Assembly: GCA_016934775.1 (NCBI GenBank) | Contig: JAFGSP010000185.1 | Coordinates: forward strand, 1 to 21,924 | From: Candidatus Woesearchaeota archaeon | Lineage (GTDB): Archaea > Nanobdellota > Nanobdellia > Woesearchaeales > GW2011-AR15 | Direction: 5' to 3' | Length of the DNA stretch: 21,924 bases | Shown: positions 6,621 through 13,134 of the stretch, piece by piece | Layout: every line of letters begins with the position of its first letter | How positions within the stretch are numbered: position 1 is the stretch's first letter | Made by a program: the position numbers and the translations under genes | Notes under the pieces: generated by a model | What the model was told of the DNA's origin: nothing | The model's input: only the letters and a program-made list of their open reading frames with translations | Database searches by the model: none

Positions 6621-6705
6621 GCCCCTGTAGCTCAGTCGCAGAGCGACAGTCTCGTAATTCCAACAGGAAAACTGTAGGTCGGGAGTTCAAGTCTCCTCAG
6701 GGGCT
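6621..6705 (+). tRNA. tRNA-Thr(CGU) with a 13-nt intron
   Basis: Acceptor is GCCCCTG/CAGGGGC with T73, the usual archaeal threonine discriminator. D stem is GCTC/GAGC, anticodon stem ACAGT/ACTGT, variable loop AGGTC, and T arm GGGAG-TTCAAGT-CTCCT. The anticodon loop region is 20 nt. Removing 6657-6669 leaves CTCGTAA, with anticodon CGU and U33. A TTCC/GGAA mini-hairpin lies in the intron; a standard bulge-helix-bulge is not obvious, so the ends are placed by position 37/38 only. The D loop (AGTCGCA, 7 nt) lacks the usual GG pair. CCA is not encoded. Confidence 0.85.
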
Positions 6706-6711
6706 TTTTTT
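6706..6711 (+). terminator. Oligo-T terminator of tRNA-Thr
   Basis: The tRNA 3' end runs straight into a T run. Archaeal RNA polymerase terminates on such T tracts without needing a hairpin. Confidence 0.55.
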
Positions 6712-6758
6712 CTATTTCTTTCGATTAATTTTTATATTTACCTTTTCTTCCACTATGA

Positions 6759-7334
6759 ATGCCTGTCCAAAAAATCCCTATGAAGAAAATAAGAAGGGAG
6801 AGATATACAAAACTCAATATAGACAGGAAATGGCTGCTTTTGGGAGCTTTTGGGTTTATCTTGTCTTTTTTCATTAATATCTGGCCATTGATTTTCCTTT
6901 CAATATTTTGTGTTGCAAATGCGATATTGTTGTCTATTGACAGATATATTAATGCACCTTTGGATGTTGAATTATCCACATTTTCAGCGGTCCTTATGAC
7001 AACAGTCTATGGCCTAAACTGGGGAATTGCAGTGGCAGTCCTCACTAAAGTGGCGGCAATCCTTTATAATAAGAATATCAGGGTAGACCATTTTTTTATG
7101 ATTGGAGGCTACGTGGTGGCAGCATTGTTCGCAAATGTTTTCAGGGGCCTTCCCATAATAGCTCTTGGGATTATTGTGACTATGATTACTAATCTATATG
7201 TCGTGTTTGTATCGAAATTCATAACAATGCTCTCTAATTACGAGATAATGATGTACGGTTCTTCAAACGCGATATTCAACTCAGTGCTATTCCTTGGGTT
7301 TTCAGAAATCTTCTTGAGGATTATGACCCTTTAG
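6759..7334 (+). CDS. Multi-pass membrane protein, unknown function
   Basis: The 191-aa protein has a basic N-terminus (KKIRRERYTKLNIDRK) and about five to six hydrophobic helices from residue 26 to the end. Its pattern of long helices and short loops recalls small substrate-binding membrane subunits such as ECF S-components or MreD. No signature confirms either, so I leave it unnamed. TTTTTATATTTA about 25 nt upstream supports the ATG at 6759; the ATG at 6755 is in another frame and soon stops. It sits between tRNA-Thr and the methyltransferase on the same strand. Confidence 0.75.
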   Translation: MPVQKIPMKKIRRERYTKLNIDRKWLLLGAFGFILSFFINIWPLIFLSIFCVANAILLSIDRYINAPLDVELSTFSAVLMTTVYGLNWGIAVAVLTKVAAILYNKNIRVDHFFMIGGYVVAALFANVFRGLPIIALGIIVTMITNLYVVFVSKFITMLSNYEIMMYGSSNAIFNSVLFLGFSEIFLRIMTL

Positions 7335-7375
7335 TTCACAACAGTTTTATATAATCATTAACTTCTTTAGTAAAT

Positions 7376-7966
7376 ATGCTTCATTATTTTTCCGAGAAAC
7401 AGGATTCGAGATTAGATTTGAAAAAAATCAGAATAAAATTAAAAAATATTGTTTTTGAGATATATGCCGCAGCCGGGATTTTCTCAAAAGATAAGCTTGA
7501 CAGAGGGACTGAACTATTGATAGAAAATGCAATAATTAGACCTGGCTGGTCAGTCCTTGATCTGGGCTGCGGAACAGGGATTGTCGGAGTCTCTATTAAG
7601 CTTATACATCATGATTCAGATATCTTGATGTCAGATGTCAACAAGCGGGCTGTCATGATAAGCAGGAAAAATATATCTCTTCATAATCTCAAAAGAATCA
7701 GTGCAATAAGCAGCAACATATATGAAAAAATTCCTGGTAAATTCGACACAATACTTTTGAATCCGCCCCAGACAGCAGGTAGAAATATCTGTTTCTCCAT
7801 GATTGAAGGTGCTTATCATCACCTTAAGGAGGAGGGATTACTTCAGCTTGTCGCCAGGCACAGGAAAGGCGGAGAGACCCTTAAGAAAAAGATGCTTGAA
7901 GTTTTCAGTAATGTCGAAGAAACAGCAAAAGGCTCAGGCTACAGGGTCTATGTCAGCAAGAGATAG
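7376..7966 (+). CDS. Class I SAM-dependent methyltransferase, MJ0882/RsmC-like
   Basis: The 196-aa protein contains the Rossmann methyltransferase fold. The SAM-binding motif I is VLDLGCGTGIVG (about 60-71) and motif IV is LLNPPQTAG (NPP at 129-131), the signature of RsmC/RlmG-type guanine-N2 enzymes. The N-terminus HYFSEKQDSRLD and FSKDKLDRGTELLIE are typical of the archaeal MJ0882 family, whose RNA target is not firmly known. AGTTTTATATAATC about 27 nt upstream of ATG suggests a leaderless start. Its last 33 nt overlap the antiporter gene tail to tail. Confidence 0.88.
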   Translation: MLHYFSEKQDSRLDLKKIRIKLKNIVFEIYAAAGIFSKDKLDRGTELLIENAIIRPGWSVLDLGCGTGIVGVSIKLIHHDSDILMSDVNKRAVMISRKNISLHNLKRISAISSNIYEKIPGKFDTILLNPPQTAGRNICFSMIEGAYHHLKEEGLLQLVARHRKGGETLKKKMLEVFSNVEETAKGSGYRVYVSKR

Positions 7967-9121
7967 TTGTGTCTCTTCAGATTTCTTTTTCTTGTGCTTG
8001 TCGTCTTTTATCCTGAACACTATTGTGCCAAGTATCGATATGATAGATGTGAACAATATCAATAATAGGACTAATTCAGGAAAACTTGGAATTGAGATGC
8101 CTTCATTGAAAGGCAGGAAAGCAAGCAAAGTGGCAACAAACCCCCTAGGCACCATTGTCGAAATCAGCAAGGCATGTTTGTTGTATTTCCTGTCAAGCAA
8201 AGAGACTGCCATGACACTTATATATCGTGTCAGGATAAGCAGCCCTATTATTGCGAATGCCATCAGGACCAGATTAAGAGTTATGATGTGGATCTCAGAA
8301 GTAATACCGAGAAACACAAAGAAAAAAGTCCTTATGAAAAATGAGAAATCAAGTTGTATGAGGGCTATTGATTTTAGGGACTGTATATGTTCTCTGGTGC
8401 AATATCTCTCTTTGAGATTCAGATATTTCATCAGAGGGGAGAGATTTCCGAGGAAGAGAGAGAATACAAGGACAGCGAGAATTCCGCTTCCTCCAAGAAG
8501 TTCTGCAGTTCCATAGAGGATAAAAAGAAGGCCAAGTATAAACACATAATTCCTTTTTCTCCTTAATGGAATAAGCTTTATTATCTCAAGCCATAATAAG
8601 AAAAAACATATTCCTAGAAACAAACCAAGGAAAAATTCCAGAAAAAAATCCCTGATAGAGCTGAATATTGAGCTGATCAGTTCCTCTGGAGTCCCTTTTA
8701 TCAGACCAATGATTGTGACAGCAAAAATTATCAGCGTCGTGTCATTAAGTATTGATTCCAGGATAAGAAGATTTTTTGTCTCTTTATTGATATCCAGCCC
8801 TTCAAGAAGAGAATGCACCATGACAGTAGTTGTGCCGCTTGAGACAATGCCAAGGAGAAGGCCGTGAAGCAGATTCCACTGGAATAAAAAATGCGCCATC
8901 AACCCAACAGATACAGTGATTAGTATGTTGCCCAGTATTGTGAATATGCTCGCATCAAGTATTTTTTTCAACAGGAATGAAATATCAAAATCAAGCCCGC
9001 TGTCAATCAGTATTATGATTATAGCTACAGTTGCAAAAGGCCCGACAATCCCGTGCAGATCAGCAGGATCGATCAACTTGAATACAGGACCGACAAGAAG
9101 CCCTATAAGAATCAGGATCAT
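7934..9121 (-). CDS. Cation/proton antiporter, CPA family
   Basis: This is a monovalent cation/H+ exchanger of the cytoplasmic membrane. From Met 9121 it has 395 residues and about eleven hydrophobic segments. Visible signatures are LIGLLVGP, IDSGLDFD and LESILNDTTLIIF; the last carries the ND pair (126-127) of electroneutral CPA1/NhaP antiporters. The C-terminus ends in a lysine-rich cytosolic tail (DDKHKKKKSEE). The first transmembrane helix seems to be missing from this start: in-frame codons 9122-9208 encode a matching hydrophobic segment (IILFLGTIILIGYAANVF) but hold no ATG, GTG or TTG. See the finding on the start. The ion cannot be told from sequence. Confidence 0.88.
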   Translation of the reverse strand: MILILIGLLVGPVFKLIDPADLHGIVGPFATVAIIIILIDSGLDFDISFLLKKILDASIFTILGNILITVSVGLMAHFLFQWNLLHGLLLGIVSSGTTTVMVHSLLEGLDINKETKNLLILESILNDTTLIIFAVTIIGLIKGTPEELISSIFSSIRDFFLEFFLGLFLGICFFLLWLEIIKLIPLRRKRNYVFILGLLFILYGTAELLGGSGILAVLVFSLFLGNLSPLMKYLNLKERYCTREHIQSLKSIALIQLDFSFFIRTFFFVFLGITSEIHIITLNLVLMAFAIIGLLILTRYISVMAVSLLDRKYNKHALLISTMVPRGFVATLLAFLPFNEGISIPSFPELVLLLILFTSIISILGTIVFRIKDDKHKKKKSEETQLSLADIDPVA

Positions 9122-9278
9122 TGACTCAGGAATCCTTGTTTTTTGAGAAAAAACATTGGCAGCATAGCCAATCAGGATTATTGTGCCGAGGAATAAGATT
9201 ATATCAATAGTGATTTAGCCCACCTTTTTTTGGTATGTTAAGGAGATAACTTATTTATAATTTTCGATATGTTTTTCA

Positions 9279-9295
9279 TATAATTTTTATAAACA
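9279..9295 (+). promoter_or_regulatory. TATA box for the dihydrouridine synthase gene
   Basis: ATAATTTTTATAAACAT lies about 26 nt before ATG 9316, which suggests a leaderless mRNA. On the other strand AATTATAAATAAG (about 9246-9258) is a candidate TATA box for the antiporter gene. Confidence 0.5.
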
Positions 9296-9315
9296 TACAC
9301 TTACTCTTAACTAAT

Positions 9316-10257
9316 ATGAAGATTGGAAATCTGAAAATAGACGGTAAACTATTCCTTGCTCCAATGTGCGATATTACTAATCTGCCATTTAGACTATTAT
9401 GCAAGAGATATGGCGCTGCAATGATGTACTCAGAGATGATACATGCCGATGCTTTTCTCATGGGCTCAGAAAAGACAGGAAAAAGGCTGTATTTTCTAGA
9501 AGAAGAGCGCCCTATAGGGATACAAGTCATAGGTTCAAGAGAAGATTTGATTGTAAAGGCAGCTGTCAGAATCCAAAAACAGCTTAAGCCTGATTTGATT
9601 GACATCAACATCGGCTGTCCTTCATATAATGTCACGAAGCTTGGCAGCGGAGCAGCTATGCTCTCAGAGCCTGATAAGATCAAAAGCCTGGTCAATAAGC
9701 TATCTGATAAATTGAAAATCCCTTTGACCTGCAAGATGAGGGTTACAAATAACGAAGATAAAACAATAAAACTAGCTGGATTGATTCAGGAATCAGGAGC
9801 TGGGGCACTGACAGTACATGGCCGGACTGCGAAACAGGGATATTCAGGCAAAGCAGACTGGAAAATTATTGGAAAAATCAAATCAGCGCTTGATATACCT
9901 GTGATTCTTAATGGAGACGTTACAGACGAGCTTTCTGCAGCCAGGGCATTTGAGGAAACAGGATGTGATGCTGTCATGATTGGAAGGGCTGCGCTTGGGA
10001 ATCCATTTATATTCAAGAGGATTAGCCATTATCTCCTGACAGGAAAAACAATTGAGGAACAGGATAAAGAACAACGTATAAAGGATTTCTTTGAGCTTGT
10101 CAGGCTATGCAATGAGCATAACTATGAAGATTTGGCATATATTAAAGTCCAGGCATCACATTTCACCAAGGGCATTGAAGGGGGTGCTATTCTGAGAAGA
10201 AAGATCACTTCCTGCAAGACAGCAGGACAGATTGTTGATGTTCTTAAAAAAAACTAG
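9316..10257 (+). CDS. dus: tRNA-dihydrouridine synthase
   Basis: This is an FMN-dependent enzyme that reduces uridine to dihydrouridine in tRNA D loops, using NADPH. The 313-aa protein has an N-terminal TIM barrel. LAPMCDITNLPFR opens the FMN site. DINIGCPSYNVTKLGSGAAML carries the catalytic Cys101. TCKMRV, TVHGRTAKQGYSGKADW and PVILNGDVTD follow, then GCDAVMIGRAALGNPFIF (phosphate binding). A helical C-terminal tRNA-binding domain ends the protein. Length is typical of DusB-like enzymes; the site specificity in tRNA cannot be assigned. Confidence 0.96.
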   Translation: MKIGNLKIDGKLFLAPMCDITNLPFRLLCKRYGAAMMYSEMIHADAFLMGSEKTGKRLYFLEEERPIGIQVIGSREDLIVKAAVRIQKQLKPDLIDINIGCPSYNVTKLGSGAAMLSEPDKIKSLVNKLSDKLKIPLTCKMRVTNNEDKTIKLAGLIQESGAGALTVHGRTAKQGYSGKADWKIIGKIKSALDIPVILNGDVTDELSAARAFEETGCDAVMIGRAALGNPFIFKRISHYLLTGKTIEEQDKEQRIKDFFELVRLCNEHNYEDLAYIKVQASHFTKGIEGGAILRRKITSCKTAGQIVDVLKKN

Positions 10258-10260
10258 TTT

Positions 10261-10617
10261 TCAGATTTCTTTTATCCCGTTAATGGTGTGAGTGATAAGC
10301 CTTATGCCTACACCTGTTTTCAGTAGTGCAGAAAGCACGGCCATATGCTCTTTCCCTGTTCCCGATATTAGATTGAGCGCTACCTCTGTTCCGGATATTC
10401 TCTCTTTCAATTGTTTTTGTATGTGGTCTATAAGAAGCTCAATGCTCTCATTTTGGTTGATTACAATGAATTCCATATTTTCATTTTTTTTGAAAGTTGT
10501 AGAGCCGAACTCATTTGTTATAAGGAAAATCTTGTCCCATTCCTGGCTGTTCATCAATTTAATAACTTCGCTCCATGTTCCTTTTCCAGTAGAAAGCAAT
10601 GCAACAAGCTCAGTCAT
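10261..10617 (-). CDS. Small stand-alone CARF-like (Rossmann) protein
   Basis: From ATG 10617 the 118-aa protein has alternating beta and alpha segments. ALLSTGKGTWSEVIKLM is the first strand, turn and helix; IFLITNEFG and FIVINQN are further strands; LNLISGTGKEHMAVLSALLKTG matches in place and spacing the small-Gly/Thr loop plus helix typical of CARF domains (often LTGGTK-like). CARF domains bind cyclic oligoadenylate in type III CRISPR accessory proteins. No effector domain and no cas gene are present here, so this is a fold-level inference. The start is chosen by ATTTTTAAAA about 28 nt upstream; an in-frame start at 10662 would lie upstream of that box. Confidence 0.65.
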   Translation of the reverse strand: MTELVALLSTGKGTWSEVIKLMNSQEWDKIFLITNEFGSTTFKKNENMEFIVINQNESIELLIDHIQKQLKERISGTEVALNLISGTGKEHMAVLSALLKTGVGIRLITHTINGIKEI

Positions 10618-10637
10618 ACTCAGGTGTAATCGCAATA

Positions 10638-10682
10638 AGCTTTTAAAAATATCTGTGGCCAAGGAGAAGATTTATAAGAAGA
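10638..10682. promoter_or_regulatory. Divergent promoter pair
   Basis: Two TATA-like elements sit in the 83-bp gap. ATTTTTAAAA on the minus strand (10641-10650) is about 28 nt before ATG 10617. ATTTATAAGAA on the plus strand (10670-10680) is about 26 nt before ATG 10701. Both imply leaderless transcripts. Confidence 0.5.
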
Positions 10683-10700
10683 AACAAGTATCTTTTTCTT

Positions 10701-11267
10701 ATGTTTTTTACAATCAATGAGATTATTGATGTAGTCATAATGACACTTGCTATTGGATATATCTTCTCGACATTTATTAAAAGGGCTCCTCGTGGTGGAT
10801 ATGATCCTCTATTGCATTATAGTAAAAACAGGATGGTTGAGGATACCAAGCAGGGCATAGTCATAGCTGCTCCAGCAATAGTCCTTCATGAGCTTGCTCA
10901 TAAATTTGTGGCTATGGCTTTTGGCGCAACCGCTGTGCTTCACGCGCCCATAGGTTGGTATGTTGCTGTAGTTGTAATGAGGATGTTGAATTTTCCTTTC
11001 CTCTTTTTTGTTGGGGGTTATGTAACACATACGCCTTTGCCGCCGTTAGAATCAGCCTTAGTTGCAATATCGGGTCCATTGATGAATTTAATGCTGTTTA
11101 TTCTAAGTAAGCTTTTTATCAGCCTTAGGTTAATTGGAAGAAGAAATTATTTTATTGCAGATGCAACAGCGAAGCTGAATCTGTTTCTTTTTGTTTTCAA
11201 TCTAATCCCTATTCCTGGCTTTGATGGCTTTAATTTTGTCTCAAACATAATGCGATTGTTCTTCTGA
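10701..11267 (+). CDS. Site-2-protease-type membrane zinc metalloprotease (M50)
   Basis: This intramembrane protease cleaves transmembrane substrates. The 188-aa protein shows the zinc motif HELAH (His63, Glu64, His67) in a hydrophobic helix and the second motif NLIPIPGFDGFNF with the third zinc ligand Asp175. About four to five membrane helices are predicted. No PDZ or CBS domain is fused, so it is a minimal core enzyme. GGYVTHTPLPP corresponds to the loop that in homologues holds a membrane-reentrant element. The substrate is unknown; the neighbouring CARF-like gene is divergent, with no evident link. Confidence 0.92.
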   Translation: MFFTINEIIDVVIMTLAIGYIFSTFIKRAPRGGYDPLLHYSKNRMVEDTKQGIVIAAPAIVLHELAHKFVAMAFGATAVLHAPIGWYVAVVVMRMLNFPFLFFVGGYVTHTPLPPLESALVAISGPLMNLMLFILSKLFISLRLIGRRNYFIADATAKLNLFLFVFNLIPIPGFDGFNFVSNIMRLFF

Positions 11268-11285
11268 TTACTATATCACATAAAT

Positions 11286-11295
11286 CTTTATAAAT
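11286..11295 (+). promoter_or_regulatory. TATA box upstream of the pyrG leader ORF
   Basis: CTTTATAAAT is centred about 26 nt before ATG 11317 and about 76 nt before the pyrG ATG. Transcription should therefore start at or beside the leader ORF start codon, leaving a leader of roughly 50 nt ahead of pyrG. Confidence 0.55.
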
Positions 11296-11316
11296 CATCT
11301 GTTATATTACCAATTA

Positions 11317-11367
11317 ATGCACACAATTGATTTTCTCTATTTGTTAAAAATAAAGGTGAAACGCTAA
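11317..11367 (+). CDS. Leader ORF of 16 codons overlapping the pyrG start
   Basis: ATG 11317 opens MHTIDFLYLLKIKVKR and stops at TAA 11365-11367, whose last A is the first base of the pyrG ATG (TAATG). The pyrG ribosome binding site AAAGGTGA (11352-11359) lies inside this ORF. The TATA box places the transcript start at this ATG. The arrangement fits translational coupling or leader-peptide control of CTP synthase. Whether it is translated is not shown by sequence alone. Confidence 0.4.
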   Translation: MHTIDFLYLLKIKVKR

Positions 11368-13085
11368 TGACAGAACTATTGAAAAAAGTCTCAAAAAAAT
11401 CCATAGACCATGAGTTTTATACTCCATATCCTGAGAATTACAAAAAAGGCAAGACAAAATATATCATTGTTTTTGGCACAGTCATGTCAGGGCTTGGCAA
11501 AGGAATAATGTCAAGTTCTCTGGGCAAGCTTCTAAGGTTCAAAGGATTCAAGCTAGCCCCTATAAAATTTGACGGCTACCTGAACCAGGACGCAGGTACC
11601 CTTAACCCTTTTAGACACGGAGAAGTCTTTGTGCTGGATGACGGAACAGAGTCTGATATGGACCTTGGGACATATGAGCGTTTCCTGGATATTGACATAT
11701 CAAAATCAAACTACCTTACGAACGGGAAGCTTTTCAATATGATTCTGAACAAAGAAAGAAAGGGGGAATATCTTGGAAGAGATGTCCAGGTTATCCCACA
11801 CGTCACAGGAGAGATAAAATTATTCCTCAGGACCCTTGCAATGAAATCAGAATCAGATATTGTGCTTTTTGAAGTAGGCGGCACTGTCGGCGACCTTGAA
11901 AATATGTTTTGTATCGAGGCAGTCAGGCAGCTGATGTATGAGGAAGGGAAAGAAAACGTCTGTTTTATTGCACTTACATATGTGCTTGAGCCTGAATTCT
12001 TGGGAGAGCAGAAGAGCAAGGCTGCACAGCTCGGCATAAAGAATCTCCTTTCAATGGGTATCCAGCCGGATATAATAGCCTGCAGGGCTCACAATCCTGT
12101 TACTAATAAGGTCAGGGAGAAAATCAGCGTATATTCTAATGTAAAAATTGAAAACGTAATCAGCCTGCACGATGTCAAGAGCATCTATCTCATCCCTGAG
12201 ATGCTCAGGCAGGGTAAGATTGCAGAGAATGTAATGGAGTTGCTTAACCTTAAGCAGATTACATCTAAAGATTCTGAAGATAAGCAATTCATGCAATGGA
12301 CTGAGTTGACTGAGACAATCCGGAAACCGAAGCACAAAGTAGTCATAGGAATGACCGGGAAATATACCTCTTTGAGAGACTCATATGCAAGCATAATCAA
12401 GGCATTGGAGCATGCAGGCGCCCACCTGAATTCCCAGGTGGAGATAAAATGGATTGAGACAACAGAGATTGAAAACGGTAAATTAAATGTTGAATCAGCC
12501 CTGAGAGATGTAGATGGCGTGATAGTTGCTCCCGGGTTCGGCAAAAGGGGCACTGAAGGAAAGATCATGTGCCTGAAGTATATAAGAGAGCACGACATCC
12601 CATACCTTGGTGTCTGTTATGGTATGCAGATGGCAGTGATTGAGTTTGCGAGGAATGTCTGCGGCCTTAACGGAGCGAATTCTACAGAGATAGAGCCTGA
12701 TACAAAATATCCCGTAATTGATATATTGCCAGAGCAGAAGAAAATTGAAGGCCTGGGCGGAAACATGAGGCTTGGCGGAAAGGATGTTGAAGTTAAGAAA
12801 GGTACTCTTGCCTATGGACTTTATGAAAAAAAGACAAAAATCAGGGAAAGGTTCAGGCACAGGTATGAAGTTAATCCGAAATACATAAATAAGCTGGAAG
12901 AGAAAGGCATGGTATTCTCAGGAAAGCACCCGGATTATGAAATAATGCAGATAATGGAACTTCCCGGAAAGAAATATTATATTGGTGCGCAGTTTCATCC
13001 TGAGTTCACTTCAAAGCCATTGAAGCCAAACCCATTGTATTACGGCCTGGTGAAAGCAGCACTCTCTGCCAAGAAATCTCAGTAA
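11367..13085 (+). CDS. pyrG: CTP synthase (divergent)
   Basis: This converts UTP to CTP with ATP and glutamine. The 572-aa protein has an N-terminal synthase domain: P-loop SGLGKG with Lys45, DGYLNQDAGTLNPFRHGEVFVLDDG, and FEVGGTVGDLE with the Mg-binding Glu. A C-terminal class I glutamine amidotransferase follows: VAPGFGKRGTEGK, nucleophile Cys417 in GVCYGMQ, and FHPEF. It differs from the usual form by a 30-residue N-terminal extension before KYIIVFGTVMSG (normally KYIFVTGGVVSG) and several changes in otherwise fixed motifs (IKFDGYLN for MKIDPYLN). The start has GGTGA seven bases upstream. Catalytic residues are all kept, so it should be active. Confidence 0.95.
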   Translation: MTELLKKVSKKSIDHEFYTPYPENYKKGKTKYIIVFGTVMSGLGKGIMSSSLGKLLRFKGFKLAPIKFDGYLNQDAGTLNPFRHGEVFVLDDGTESDMDLGTYERFLDIDISKSNYLTNGKLFNMILNKERKGEYLGRDVQVIPHVTGEIKLFLRTLAMKSESDIVLFEVGGTVGDLENMFCIEAVRQLMYEEGKENVCFIALTYVLEPEFLGEQKSKAAQLGIKNLLSMGIQPDIIACRAHNPVTNKVREKISVYSNVKIENVISLHDVKSIYLIPEMLRQGKIAENVMELLNLKQITSKDSEDKQFMQWTELTETIRKPKHKVVIGMTGKYTSLRDSYASIIKALEHAGAHLNSQVEIKWIETTEIENGKLNVESALRDVDGVIVAPGFGKRGTEGKIMCLKYIREHDIPYLGVCYGMQMAVIEFARNVCGLNGANSTEIEPDTKYPVIDILPEQKKIEGLGGNMRLGGKDVEVKKGTLAYGLYEKKTKIRERFRHRYEVNPKYINKLEEKGMVFSGKHPDYEIMQIMELPGKKYYIGAQFHPEFTSKPLKPNPLYYGLVKAALSAKKSQ

Positions 13086-13134
13086 ATTATTTATACTACT
13101 CTTTTCTATCTTTATTGAGAACAGAGGTAGATGT

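Noticed and set aside
7803..8516. 237-codon plus-strand frame opposite the antiporter
   Set aside because: It is antisense to a clear membrane protein, has no recognisable domains and begins inside the methyltransferase gene in another frame.
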